Assembly (NCBI RefSeq): GCF_006402735.1
Contig: NZ_CP017174.1
Span: 4,343,001 to 4,407,000, forward strand
Direction of reading: 5' to 3'
Length of the DNA: 64,000 nt
From: Myxococcus xanthus
GTDB taxonomy: Bacteria; Myxococcota; Myxococcia; Myxococcales; Myxococcaceae
Of the stretch, positions 48,931-58,700 are shown one piece after another (the stretch's first letter is position 1; each line of letters opens with the position of its first letter). The position numbers and the translations under genes were made by a program. The notes beneath the pieces were generated by a model. It searched no databases and was not told the origin of the DNA. It worked only from the letters and a program-made list of their open reading frames with translations.

Positions 48931-49704
48931 TCAGGCGTCGAGCGTCGCGCCCCCGTCGACGCGGAGGTCGTGCAGGGTGATGTGGCGTGCCGAGTCCGAG
49001 ACGAGGAACCGCACCGCGTTGGCGATGTCCTCGGGGGTGGCGATGCGTTGCAGCGGGATGCCCAGGCGATAGGCCTCGGGCGAGCCGGCAATCACCGCCT
49101 GTGCGCCGGAGTCATCCGCCCAGAGCGCGCGCTGCATGGCGGTGTCCGTGGAACCGGGGGACACGACGTTGCATCGGATGCCGTGCGGGGCCAGCTCCAG
49201 GCCCAGGCACTTGGTGAACATGCTGGAGGCTGCCTTGGAGGCGGCGTACGCGGCCATCTGCGTGCGGGGCACGGCGGCGGCGTTGGAGCCCACGGTGACG
49301 ATGACGCCGCCGCGCCGGGGCACCATGCGCCGGGCCACGGCGCGGGACACCTGGAACACGCCCAGGGTGTTGACGGAGAAGGTGAACGCCCAGTCCTCGT
49401 CGCTGAAGGACAGGATGGGGCCCGTGCGCAGGACGCCCGCCACGTTGGCCAGCACTTCGATGGGGCCCAGCTCCCGCTCGATGCGCTCCACCAGAGCGTC
49501 GACCGCGGCGACATTGCTCACACTGGCCGGGTAGGCCACCGCGTGCTGATTCTTCTGCCGAAGCTCGGCCACGAGGGAGCCCAGGCCGTCCGCGTTGGTG
49601 TCGACCGCGGCGATGAGGGCATCACCCGCCAGCGCACGCGCCACCGCCGCGCCAATACCTTGTGCGGCACCTGTGACGAGTGCCACCCGGGTGGGCGTTC
49701 CCAT
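48931..49704 (-). CDS. mxcC: 2,3-dihydro-2,3-dihydroxybenzoate dehydrogenase
   Basis: This 257-residue short-chain dehydrogenase of the EntA type oxidises dihydro-dihydroxybenzoate to 2,3-dihydroxybenzoate with NAD+. It has the cofactor motif TGAAQGIG at residues 11-18, NVAGVLR, the catalytic [20 protein letters not shown] (Ser...Tyr-x-x-x-Lys), and [12 protein letters not shown] 49704 has a strong AGGAGG upstream. A Fur-box-like double site starts 52 bp upstream. The gene ends 138 bp before mxcD. Confidence 0.95.
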   Translation of the reverse strand: MGTPTRVALVTGAAQGIGAAVARALAGDALIAAVDTNADGLGSLVAELRQKNQHAVAYPASVSNVAAVDALVERIERELGPIEVLANVAGVLRTGPILSFSDEDWAFTFSVNTLGVFQVSRAVARRMVPRRGGVIVTVGSNAAAVPRTQMAAYAASKAASSMFTKCLGLELAPHGIRCNVVSPGSTDTAMQRALWADDSGAQAVIAGSPEAYRLGIPLQRIATPEDIANAVRFLVSDSARHITLHDLRVDGGATLDA

Positions 49705-49756
49705 GTCCCTGTTCCTCCTTCTGGATGCCTGCGCCCGCTTGTTGGGCTTGCAATCG

Positions 49757-49781
49757 GATAATGAGAATGATTTTCATTATC
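49757..49781 (-). promoter_or_regulatory. Extended (overlapping double) Fur-box before mxcC
   Basis: A 25-bp element has perfect 8-bp arms GATAATGA and TCATTATC around a 9-nt centre. Two overlapping 19-mers offset by 6 bp (49757-49775 and 49763-49781) each match 16 of 19 Fur-box positions, the arrangement known for two Fur dimers bound side by side. It lies 52-77 bp upstream of the mxcC start. Confidence 0.9.
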
Positions 49782-49786
49782 GAGTA

Positions 49787-49802
49787 GGCACAGATATGTG
49801 CC
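49787..49802. promoter_or_regulatory. Inverted repeat GGCACA-N4-TGTGCC beside the Fur box
   Basis: Six-base arms with a GATA spacer lie 5 bp beyond the Fur element, in the divergent mxcC/permease region. It could be a second operator. The rest of the region up to 50067 shows no recognisable site. Confidence 0.35.
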
Positions 49803-50067
49803 ACGCAGCGCCAGGGGTGTCAAGAAGGGAAGTAAGGGATTGCCGGTAACGCATATTGCAATGGCCACCCGGTCGGGCTGTCACGCATCGGGTTCCATCG
49901 CGGAGCCATGCTTCTTTTGGCCGCGTTGGAAGAGGTCCGGGCTCTTGTCCGATGATGGGATTTCGCGTGCCACAGGCGAACGCGAATCACGCCCCAGCCG
50001 GGTGTGCCAAGGGCCGTGTCAGGCGCGACGTTTGATGGCGTTGGAGTTGCAGCGGAGTCTGGCCTTC

Positions 50068-52455
50068 ATGTCCCAGCTTCTTCAGGACGTTCGATTGTCC
50101 CTGCGTCGCATGCGGCGCGAGGCCGCCTTCACGCTGGTCATCATCACCACGCTCGCGCTGGCCATTGGCGCCACCACCGCCGTCTTCAGCGCGGTGTACC
50201 AGGTGCTGCTGCGGCCGTTGCCGTACCGGGCGCCGGAGCAACTGGTGACGCTGTACCAGTCGACGCCCCAGCGCGAGCGGCTGGGCGTGTCGCTGCAGTC
50301 ACTCCAGGCATGGCGCGAGCGTGCGTTCGCGTTCCAGGGATTGGAGGGGCTGTCGATCCGCGACATTACCTTGGCGGGTGACGGTGAGTCGGAGCGGGTG
50401 CGCGCGGGGCGGGCAACAGCGGGTTTGTTCTCGCTCCTGGGCGTGCGGCCCTTGCTAGGGCAGGACTTCCACGCGGACATGAACGCCAATGGCCTGCTCC
50501 TGTCGCATGCGCTGTGGCAGCGGCGCTTCGGTGGCCGCCCGGACGTGGTGGGACAGGCGCTGATGGTGGATGACCAGCTCCACACGGTGGTGGGGGTGTT
50601 GCCCGCGGGCTTCCGCTTCGCACCGGACGTGGAGGCGTGGAAGCCGTTGGTCTTGTCCGCGGAGGAGTCGGCCGGAGGGGTGTGGCTGCGCGTGGTGGGG
50701 CGGCTGCGCGAAGGCGTGTCCGCGGAGCAGGCACGTACGGAGCTGACGGCCCTGGGTGCCGCGCTGGTGCGCGAGCCGGGCTTCACGGAGGAGCCCGCTG
50801 GGGTGCGGCTGGTGCCGTTGCACACACAGGTGGTGGAGGGCTCCCAGGAGCGGCTGTGGCTCCTGGCCGGCGTAGTGGCGTTGGTGCTGCTGGTGGCCTG
50901 CGCCAACGTGGCCAACCTGTTGCTGGCCCGGGCTTCCGCGCGGGAGCGCGAGGTGTCGGTGCGCGCCGCCCTGGGCGCGGGCCGAGGGCGGCTGGTGCGG
51001 CAGTTCCTGGTGGAGAGCGGGATGCTGGCGCTCGTGGGGGGCGCCGCCGGACTGGTCCTGGCGATGTGGGGCATGGATCTGCTGCGCGCGCTCATGCCAC
51101 CTCAGTTCGTGGACGCCGAGGCCCTTCGCCTGCAGCCGAATGTCCTGGGCATCGCGCTGGTTCTCTCGGTGGTGACCAGCCTGCTCTTCGGCCTGGTCCC
51201 CGCGCTGCGGGTGTCGCGCGCGGATGCGCGGGGCGCGCTGGGCGGGCTGCGAGGCGGCGCGGGGGCCACGCGGGGCGAAGGCGGGCGCGTGGTGCTGGTG
51301 GTCGCGCAGGTGGCTCTGGCTCTGATTCCGCTGGTGGGCGCGGGCCTGATGCTTCGCACCCTCCATGCCTTGAGCGCCGTGCCGCTGGGCTTCAATCCCC
51401 AGGGCGTCACGGTGGTGGACCTCTCCCTGCCTTCGGCGAGGTACCGGGATGAGGCCGTCCAACGGGCCCTCTTCTCCAGCGTGCTGGAGCGGGTGCGCGC
51501 GCTTCCGGGCGTGACGTCCGCGGGCATGGCCAGCACCGTGCCCCTGTGGGGACGCAATGGCCTGGCTCCGGTGCTGCTGCCGGGCGAGCCGGCATCACAG
51601 GCGGACTCCCGGGAGTTGGTCCACTTCCGCACCACCAGCGACGGCTACTTCAACACCCTGGGCATCCCGCTGAAGGAAGGGCGCGCCATCGAAGCCTGGG
51701 ATGGGGCGGGCACCGCGCCGGTGGTCGTGGTGAACGAGACGTTCGCCCGGCGCTACTTCCCCGGTCGGAGCGCGGTGGGGCAGCGCGTGCAACTGGTGCT
51801 CGACGGTGAGTCCTTCCGCGAAATCGTGGGCGTGGTGGGGGACGTCCAGCACAACAGCCTGGATGCGCCCCCGGCCAGCGAGGCCTTCGTCCCCATGGGA
51901 CAGCTCTGGGGACTGCACATGCTGCTCACCGTGCGTGCCTCGCAGGACGCCGCCGCGCTGGCCCCGGTACTGCGCGAGCAGCTTCGCGCCGTGGCCCCCG
52001 AGCTCCCGAGAGCCCCGGTGCGCTCCCTGGAATCGGTCGTGGACGCCAGCCTGGGCCACACGGAGGTGCTGGGTTCGCTGCTGGTGGCCCTGGCGGTGCT
52101 GGGGCTGGTGCTCGCGGGCGTGGGGCTCTACGGCGTGTTGTCCTATTCGGTCAGTCAGCGGACGCGCGAGCTGGGCATCCGCATGGCATTGGGCGCGACC
52201 GGGCAACATCTGGTGTGGCGCGTGGTGGGGCAGGGGCTTCGGATGGCCGTGGCCGGCGTCGTCCTGGGCATTGGCGGCGCCGCCGTGCTCGCGCGCAGCC
52301 TGTCCAGTGTTCTGTATGGCGTGAGCGCGTTCGACGTCGTCACCTTCGCGGCCGTGCCCGCGCTGCTCGCCGCGGTGGCGTTGCTGGCCAGCTGGCTGCC
52401 CGCGCGCCGCGTCACCCGCGTGCCTCCGCACGAGGCGCTGCGTTCGGACGACTGA
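50068..52455 (+). CDS. MacB/FtsX-type duplicated permease without ATPase
   Basis: This 795-residue membrane protein consists of two copies of the unit 'transmembrane helix, MacB-like periplasmic domain, FtsX permease'. The N-terminus (MSQLLQDVRLSLRRMRREAA, then [26 protein letters not shown]) is the hallmark of duplicated orphan permeases widespread in Acidobacteria and myxobacteria. FtsX units appear near residues 270-400 (VACANVANLLLARASARERE) and at the C-terminus (GVLSYSVSQRTRELGIRMALGA). No ABC ATPase is encoded nearby. ATG 50068 was chosen for CGGAG and for matching the family's N-terminus; the frame is open up to 49798 with no family-like sequence. The substrate is unknown. Confidence 0.9.
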   Translation: MSQLLQDVRLSLRRMRREAAFTLVIITTLALAIGATTAVFSAVYQVLLRPLPYRAPEQLVTLYQSTPQRERLGVSLQSLQAWRERAFAFQGLEGLSIRDITLAGDGESERVRAGRATAGLFSLLGVRPLLGQDFHADMNANGLLLSHALWQRRFGGRPDVVGQALMVDDQLHTVVGVLPAGFRFAPDVEAWKPLVLSAEESAGGVWLRVVGRLREGVSAEQARTELTALGAALVREPGFTEEPAGVRLVPLHTQVVEGSQERLWLLAGVVALVLLVACANVANLLLARASAREREVSVRAALGAGRGRLVRQFLVESGMLALVGGAAGLVLAMWGMDLLRALMPPQFVDAEALRLQPNVLGIALVLSVVTSLLFGLVPALRVSRADARGALGGLRGGAGATRGEGGRVVLVVAQVALALIPLVGAGLMLRTLHALSAVPLGFNPQGVTVVDLSLPSARYRDEAVQRALFSSVLERVRALPGVTSAGMASTVPLWGRNGLAPVLLPGEPASQADSRELVHFRTTSDGYFNTLGIPLKEGRAIEAWDGAGTAPVVVVNETFARRYFPGRSAVGQRVQLVLDGESFREIVGVVGDVQHNSLDAPPASEAFVPMGQLWGLHMLLTVRASQDAAALAPVLREQLRAVAPELPRAPVRSLESVVDASLGHTEVLGSLLVALAVLGLVLAGVGLYGVLSYSVSQRTRELGIRMALGATGQHLVWRVVGQGLRMAVAGVVLGIGGAAVLARSLSSVLYGVSAFDVVTFAAVPALLAAVALLASWLPARRVTRVPPHEALRSDD

Positions 52456-52460
52456 GCCGG

Positions 52461-52643
52461 GTGCTTTGCTCAGGTGATGGCCTCGCGAGGCACGGGGACC
52501 ATTGCCTGGCGTATCCCTACGACGAAGGTGTCTCCAAGGTGCCGGTGGATGTCTATGGAAGGCTTGGCGAAGGGCCGGTGGTCATCGATGCGGGCTGGGG
52601 ATTCCTGCTCCCCGCCAACCGGACCTATCCTTGGTTCAAGTAG
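52461..52643 (+). other. Small open frame, possible gene remnant
   Basis: Between the two convergent permease genes a 60-codon frame ends ...PVVIDAGWGFLLPANRTYPW. Its codon choice looks coding-like, yet it has no clear start or ribosome-binding site (GTG 52461 is a guess). I do not recognise it; it may be the tail of a lost gene. Confidence 0.25.
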
Positions 52644-52664
52644 CGCCGTGATGCGAAATGACGA

Positions 52665-52694
52665 CGGCCGGGCCTCCCTGAAGGAGCCCGGCCG
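52665..52694. terminator. Hairpin between convergent permease genes
   Basis: CGGCCGGGC/GCCCGGCCG arms, continued by TCC/GGA after one bulged base, enclose a short loop. It is placed to stop transcription from both sides. Confidence 0.7.
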
Positions 52695-52752
52695 CCGTGG
52701 CGGACTCCTCGGGCGCCCGGGCGCCCGACTCCACCCCACGGGCCCGCCTGCC

Positions 52753-55233
52753 TCAGTCGTACTTGAGCGCGATGATGGGGTCCACGCGCGAGGCACGCAG
52801 CGCGGGCACCCAGGTGGCCACCAGTCCCACGCCCAGCAGCACCAGCGGCGCGGCGACGAAGGACAGCGGGTCCAGGGCGCTGACGCCGTGGACGAAGCCG
52901 GACACCACCCGCGTCAGCGCCAGCGCACCCGCGCACCCCAGCACCACCCCGCCCGCTACCGAGCCCAGGCCCTGTCGGAGCACCAGCCTCACCACATCGC
53001 CCCGCGTGGCGCCGAGCGCCAGTCGCACGCCCATCTCCCGCGTCCGCTGGCTCACCAGATAGGACAACACGCCGTAGATGCCCACTGCGGCCAGCGCGAG
53101 CGCCAGCGCCGCCATCATCCCCAGCAACATCATGTTGAAGCGCTCGGAGCCGAGCGAGCGCGCGACGTGGTCCTCCAGCTTCAGCGTCTCCATCACCGGT
53201 TGCTGCGCGTCCACCGCCCACACCTCGCGCTGGACGGCCGTTACGACGTCCGCGTGGCCGCCCCTGGCGCGCACCAGCAGGTTCTGCGGAATCATCCTCA
53301 CGACCATTGACGCGACGCCCTGCGACATCTGTCCCGGCGCCAGGTACAGCACCGGGGGAGGCTCGTCATTCAGGCCGTCCTCGCGCACGTCCCGCACCAC
53401 GCCCACCACGACGCGGGGCACCACGTCCCGGAGGGATGGCACCGAATGCGCCACCCGGATGCGCTGGCCGAGGGGGGCCTCGCCCGGCCAGAACCTGCGC
53501 GCCGCCGTCTCGTTGATGACCACCACCGGCTCAGAGCCCGCGACGTCGTTCTCCGCCAGCAGCCGCCCGCGGACGAGGCCGATGCGCATCGCACCAAAGT
53601 AGTCCGGCGTCACCGGGCGGTACTGCCCCCAGCCCGCGCCGGGGCCGTTGTCATCCCCCGTGTACTTGCCCTCGATGGAGAACGACATGCTGGGGCCCCT
53701 GTCCATGGGCAGCGACGTGGCGAACCCGACCGCCTCCACGCCAGGCAGCGCCCGCACGCGCTCCTCCACCTGCGTCTCGAAGCGCTCCAGTGCCTGCAAC
53801 GTGCCGTAGCGTCCCTCCGGGAGCGACAGCCGCAGCACGTGGACGCCGTGCGGGTCGAAGCCCGGCTGCACGCTCTGGAGCGTGGAGAACCCGCGGATGA
53901 GCAGCGCCGCGCCCACCAGCAACATCACCGCCAACGCCACCTGACCCACCACCAGGAACGCGCGCGTGCGCCCGCCCCCCGGGCCCAGGGTCGCCCGCTG
54001 GCCGCCCTCGCGGAGCGCCATCTGGAGGTCCGTGCGCGACGCTTGCCACGCGGGCAACAGCCCGAACAACAGGCCCGTGAGGAGCGACGCGGCCAGCGTG
54101 AAGCCCAACACCGTGCCATCGATGCCCACCTGCGCGCCCGCGAGCCCTCCGTCCCCGGGCAGCAGAACCGAGGTGTCCGGCGCCAGCGACAACAACCCTG
54201 GCAACACCGCCACCGCCAACAGCACCCCGAGCCCTCCGCCGGCCACGGAGAGCAAGAGGCTCTCCGTGAGCATCTGCCGCGCGAGCCGCCCCGGCGCCGC
54301 GCCCAACGCCGCGCGCACCACCAGTTCTCGGTTGCGCGCCGCCGCTCTTGCGAGCTGGAGGTTTGCCAGGTTGACACATGCGATGAGCAACACCAGGGTC
54401 ACCGCGCCCATCAGCACCCAGAGCGCCAACCGCGTGTCGCCCGCGAGGAACGCCCGCAGGTCCACCGGGGCGAACTCCTGGCCCTCATCAAGCAGGCCCG
54501 GGTTCTCCGCGCGCACGCGGCCCCCCAATGTCTCCAGCGCCGCCGCCGCGCCGTCGGTCGAGACGCCCGGGCGCAGCCTGCCGGTGACGAAGAGGTAGTG
54601 GGAGTTGGTCCGGTCCGTGAGGTCGAGCTGGAGCGGCGTCCACAGGTGCACGCCCGTGGGGTACGCGAACGACGCGGGCGCCACGCCCACCACCGTATAG
54701 GACTCGTCGTTGAGGACGATGGAGCGGCCCACCACGTCCGGCGCGCCGCTGAAGCGCCGCCGCCACAGGCTCTCGCTGAGGACGACCACGCGAGGTCCGC
54801 CCACCACGTCCTCCTCCGGCAGGAAGCCGCGTCCCAGCCTCGGCCTCACGCCGAAGGTCTCGAAGAAGCCCTCCGTTACGCGCATGCCCGGCAATCGCTC
54901 CGGCATGCCGTCGCCCACGGCGCTGAAGCCCGAAGGCAGCACCTCGTAGGCCGCGACGCGCGAGAAGGGCGACCCCTCCGCGGACATCCACACGTATCCA
55001 GCGATGGACTGCGACGCCGACCGCCCGTGGTCCTTGGTGACTCGCACCACCTGCATCAGCCGGTCTGGCTCCGGGTACGGCAGCGGCCGCAGCAGCACCC
55101 CGTTCACCACGCTGAAGATGGCCGTGTTCGCCCCGATGGCCAGGGCCAGCGTCAGGAGACAGACCAGCGTGAACCCACGACTCTTCAGCAAGAGCCGGAG
55201 CGAGAAGCGGACATCCTCGATAAGGGGGGACAC
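52753..55233 (-). CDS. MacB/FtsX-type duplicated permease without ATPase, second copy
   Basis: This 826-residue membrane protein has the same architecture as the 50068-52455 gene. The N-terminus is [18 protein letters not shown], then [26 protein letters not shown], close to the family consensus. Central ([23 protein letters not shown]) and C-terminal ([22 protein letters not shown]) FtsX units are present. GTG 55233 is chosen because GAGG lies six bases upstream and the family N-terminus begins right after it. The same frame stays open to 55605 only because it runs through a remnant of an unrelated oxidase. It converges on the first permease; the pair are divergent paralogues. Confidence 0.88.
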   Translation of the reverse strand: MSPLIEDVRFSLRLLLKSRGFTLVCLLTLALAIGANTAIFSVVNGVLLRPLPYPEPDRLMQVVRVTKDHGRSASQSIAGYVWMSAEGSPFSRVAAYEVLPSGFSAVGDGMPERLPGMRVTEGFFETFGVRPRLGRGFLPEEDVVGGPRVVVLSESLWRRRFSGAPDVVGRSIVLNDESYTVVGVAPASFAYPTGVHLWTPLQLDLTDRTNSHYLFVTGRLRPGVSTDGAAAALETLGGRVRAENPGLLDEGQEFAPVDLRAFLAGDTRLALWVLMGAVTLVLLIACVNLANLQLARAAARNRELVVRAALGAAPGRLARQMLTESLLLSVAGGGLGVLLAVAVLPGLLSLAPDTSVLLPGDGGLAGAQVGIDGTVLGFTLAASLLTGLLFGLLPAWQASRTDLQMALREGGQRATLGPGGGRTRAFLVVGQVALAVMLLVGAALLIRGFSTLQSVQPGFDPHGVHVLRLSLPEGRYGTLQALERFETQVEERVRALPGVEAVGFATSLPMDRGPSMSFSIEGKYTGDDNGPGAGWGQYRPVTPDYFGAMRIGLVRGRLLAENDVAGSEPVVVINETAARRFWPGEAPLGQRIRVAHSVPSLRDVVPRVVVGVVRDVREDGLNDEPPPVLYLAPGQMSQGVASMVVRMIPQNLLVRARGGHADVVTAVQREVWAVDAQQPVMETLKLEDHVARSLGSERFNMMLLGMMAALALALAAVGIYGVLSYLVSQRTREMGVRLALGATRGDVVRLVLRQGLGSVAGGVVLGCAGALALTRVVSGFVHGVSALDPLSFVAAPLVLLGVGLVATWVPALRASRVDPIIALKYD

Positions 55234-55284
55234 GGGGGACCTCGGGGGGCGTGTGTTCGCCCTACGGCGCACGATGAGGACCAT

Positions 55285-55446
55285 TGCACCTTCTGCGTCC
55301 GGGTACTTGAAGTGCGTCCGCGGCTTCCAGGTGCGCGCCTGGAAGTCCCGGCCCAGGCGCAACTCCTGGTCGATGGGGTTCGGGTCCACCACTTTGCCCG
55401 GGTTCATCTTCCCCTGCGGATCCCAGATGCTCTTGAACTCGCGGAG
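55285..55446 (-). pseudogene. Remnant of an FAD-linked oxidase (GlcD / Fe-S oxidase type)
   Basis: About 54 codons read [20 protein letters not shown], followed by [12 protein letters not shown] and [11 protein letters not shown]. This is the end of the FAD-oxidase C-terminal domain and the linker that leads to the Fe-S domain in large GlcD-like dehydrogenases. Everything before and after is missing. At 55446 it abuts, head to head, a remnant on the other strand. Confidence 0.7.
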
Positions 55447-55614
55447 CTGGAGGCCTACACGGACCCCGGCGTAGCGCCGCTGCCGCCGCACATCACCTTC
55501 GAGCAGGCCCGGCACTTCGCATCGGCGCTCCTGGAAGGGGACGAGGACACGGCGGGCGTCATCAAGCAATCCCTCAAGGGCATGGTGGACAAGCTCCTCC
55601 CGCACAAGGGGTAG
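55447..55614 (+). pseudogene. Remnant: C-terminus of a thiamine-pyrophosphate-dependent enzyme
   Basis: The last 55 codons before TAG 55612-55614 read [20 protein letters not shown], then [20 protein letters not shown] and [11 protein letters not shown]. This matches the tail of pyruvate-oxidase / acetolactate-synthase-like TPP enzymes (PPHIT...A..F..ALL.GD....GVIKQS). There is no start codon or upstream domain. The rest of the long open frame upstream on this strand is a shadow of the permease gene. Confidence 0.6.
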
Positions 55615-55685
55615 CGACTAGAAGGGCCGTCGCAACACGTCACAGGCAGGACCTCTCAGGCTTCATCCGTGGTGAAATGAAACGA

Positions 55686-55714
55686 GGCCCGACGCGAATG
55701 CACCGCGTCGGGCC
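55686..55714. terminator. Hairpin after the DUF4082-type gene
   Basis: A perfect 11-bp inverted repeat GGCCCGACGCG/CGCGTCGGGCC with a 7-nt loop lies 34 bp beyond the stop of the leftward gene at 55748. Confidence 0.75.
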
Positions 55715-55747
55715 CCGGCGGATGACGCGCCTTGGGGCGCGAGTGAC

Positions 55748-58700
55748 TCAGTTGTAGGTGGCGGTGTAGGTTCCGGCCAGGGCGCCGTCAATGAAGGCGA
55801 AGTCCACGCCCTTGATGGTGCGCGTCACCGTCGTCACGGCGGAGCCCGCGCGGGTGACGGACAGCAGCGTGCGGCCCGTCGTGGTGCGGGTGGGCACCAT
55901 GAGGGACAGGTTGCGCGCGGGGCTCGTGAGGTTGAAGGTGAGCACCGTGCCGGTGAAGGCCACGGTGGACACCTGGGTGGCCTCGCGGGCATCGAGCCAC
56001 TCCAGCAGCTGCTTCGCGGTGATGACCGGCACGCCGTCACGCTTGGCGGACGCGATGATGGCGGCCGAGCCGGAGGAGCCGGCCGACGGCTGCGAGTCGA
56101 CGTGCATGTTGGCGTTGAAGGCGCCGTAGTAGCCCTTGGTGCCCAGCGCGTTGCCCAGCAGCGTGTCGATGTGCAGCGGGTAGGACTGGCCGGACTCGTC
56201 CGTCATCTGCGTGGCGAGCTGGTAGACGTCCAGCGGAGTTCCGTCCAGGTCCGCGAAGCGCATGGCCAGGCCGGAGCCGGTGAACAGGCCCGGGCGGTCC
56301 TGCACCCAGTAGTCGGGCCAGTAGTAGTAGTTGGTGTCCATGCGGATGCCGTGCAGGCGCGACACCTTGGGCTGGGTGGACCAGTCGCTGAACGCGATGC
56401 AGTGCGTGCGGTTGGTGACAGGCGCGGGGACGGCGGGGAAGGCGGACGCGAAGCTGGCGAGCTGCGGGGTGAAGAAGTTCGGGTCCAGCGTGTTGGCCGT
56501 GTAGTCCGCGCAGCCGGTGTTGATGTGCAGGGCGTACTCGAAGCCCTGGGCCACGTAGTTGTTGGCCTGGGTGGCGCTCAGTCCGCCCACGTAGTCGTAG
56601 ATGGTGCCTCGGATGCACTCCCAGTCGTCCACGCTGCATCCGGTGGGGCTGTCCGCGAGGTACTGGTTCCAGCGCTGGGTGGTGGCGCCACCCGGGTGTC
56701 CGTCGCCCGTCATCACCACGACGGCCTTCTTGGCGTTGGGGAAGTACCAGAGGCGCGGCAGCGGCGTGGTGCTCGTCTGGTGCAGCACGTTGGCGAGCAG
56801 TCGCTGCTGCTCGTCCGCCTGGGGAATCTGGACCTTGGCCAGGTTCACCCAGTCCGGCTGCGGGTCGAAGGACGCGTTGCCGTAGAACATGTCGCTGGCG
56901 CGCGCGCCCGGGCCGATGGAGGAGCCGTCCCGGTTCTGTCCCTGCCACGCCGGGTTGCCTTGCCGCGTGTAGATGACGGACTTCGCCAGGTCATACATGA
57001 AGGCGGTGGCGGTGCCGCTGCCCACGGTGCGCTGGCTGACGGCGGTGAACGTCGTCGCGGTGGTGGCGTCCGAGTAGAGCGTGGCGACGGTGCGCGTGCC
57101 GGTGACGATGGTGCGCTTGTCCGCGAGGCCGTGGTACTGCATCGTCTCCGCGGTGATGCCCGTGCCCGGGGCCTGGGTGTCGTTGACCAGGATGTAGCCA
57201 TTGGCCTGCGTGCCCTGAGAGGCATTGAGTCCGAGCAGCGACTGGAGGTTCGCCGCGGGCCGCAGGGCGATGAGGCTGCCGCCGGCGGTGACCCAGTGGG
57301 TGATGAGCGTCACCTGGGTCGCGCTCAGCGTCTGCTCGCCGAGCACCAGCACCTTGTAGTCATTGAGGGAAACGGAGACACCCAGGTTACCGGCATCGGT
57401 TGTTGCAAAGGCGGCGATGCCCTCGGCCTCCAGGATTTCGCGCAGGTAGTCGGTGAAGGGGTTGCCGGGAGCGGTGGCCACCAGCACGGGGCCCGCGCCG
57501 TGGATGCCCGGGCGGGGCGGAGGTCCGTAGGTCTCGAAGACGACGTCCACCCAGTAATTGGAGTTCTGGTGGCTGCCGTTGGGGAACGTGGACGAGGAGG
57601 CGTAGGCGAAGACGCCGTTGCCGCCCGAGGTGGTGGCGCCGGGCAGGGCGTGCAGCGGAGGGGCGTCCACTCCGGTGGCCAGGCCGTTGCTGTCGAACGA
57701 GTAGCCGCCGAGCGGCGCGAAGTACGACGCCACGTAGGTGGTGCCGGCGGTGATGGCGACAGGGGAGGAGAACGTCACCTCCTGCCAGCCGACGGCCGTC
57801 TCGTTGGTGAAGGTGGCGGTGGCGAGCGGCTGGCCCGTGGCGCTCCACAAATTGCCCACGTGGGTGCCGTTGTTGCCGCTGCCCTTGTAGAAGCGCACGC
57901 CCGTCACCTGTCCGTCCACGTCCGCGCGGAACTTCACGCCCACTTCGATGGCGGCGGTGTCAGGGGTGGTGGCGGTGCCGGGCGTGGCGGTGGGGGCGAA
58001 GATACGGAAGGTGTTGTCCGGGGGCTGCGTCGGGGGCAATGCGCCGGTGGCCTGGAAGACGACGTCCACCCAGTAGTTGGAGTTGCCGAAGCTGTTGCTG
58101 GGGAAGGAGCCCGCGGCGCCGTAGGTGAAGACGCCGTTGCCGCCGCTGGTGCTGCCGGGCAGCGCGAAGAGGGGCGGGGTGTCCTGGCCGCTGGCGAGGC
58201 CACCGTTGTCGAAGGCGTATGCGCCGACAGGGGCGTGGTACGAGGCGACGTAGGTGGTGTTGGCGGCGACGGCGACAGGGGCGGAGAACGTCACCTCCTG
58301 CCAGCCGGTGGCCGTCTCGGAGGTGAAGGTGGCGAAGGCCAGGCGCTGCCCGTTGGCGCTCCAGAGGCTTCCCACGTGGGTGCCGGTGTTGGCTGCGCCC
58401 TTATAGAAGCGCACGCCCAGCACGTTGCCGCTCACGTTCGTCTTGAACTTCACGCCCAGCTCCACGGGGTCGGAGTCATTGGTGACGGAGGCGACGGCGG
58501 GCGTGGCGGTGGCGGGCCACAGGGTGACGGGCTCAGCCGGGCGAAAGACGACGTCCACCCAGTAGTTGGAGTCGCCGAAGCTGGTGCTGGGGAAGGAGCC
58601 CGCGGCGCCGTAGGTGAAGACGCCGTTGCCGCCGCTGGTGGCGCCCGCGAGCGCGTGGAGGGGAGGGGAGTCCACGGCCGAGGCCAGTCCCGCGCTGGTG

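Noticed and set aside
53446..55446. Long + strand ORF opposite the second permease
   Set aside because: Only its last ~55 codons (55447-55614) look like protein; the rest is antisense of the permease gene.
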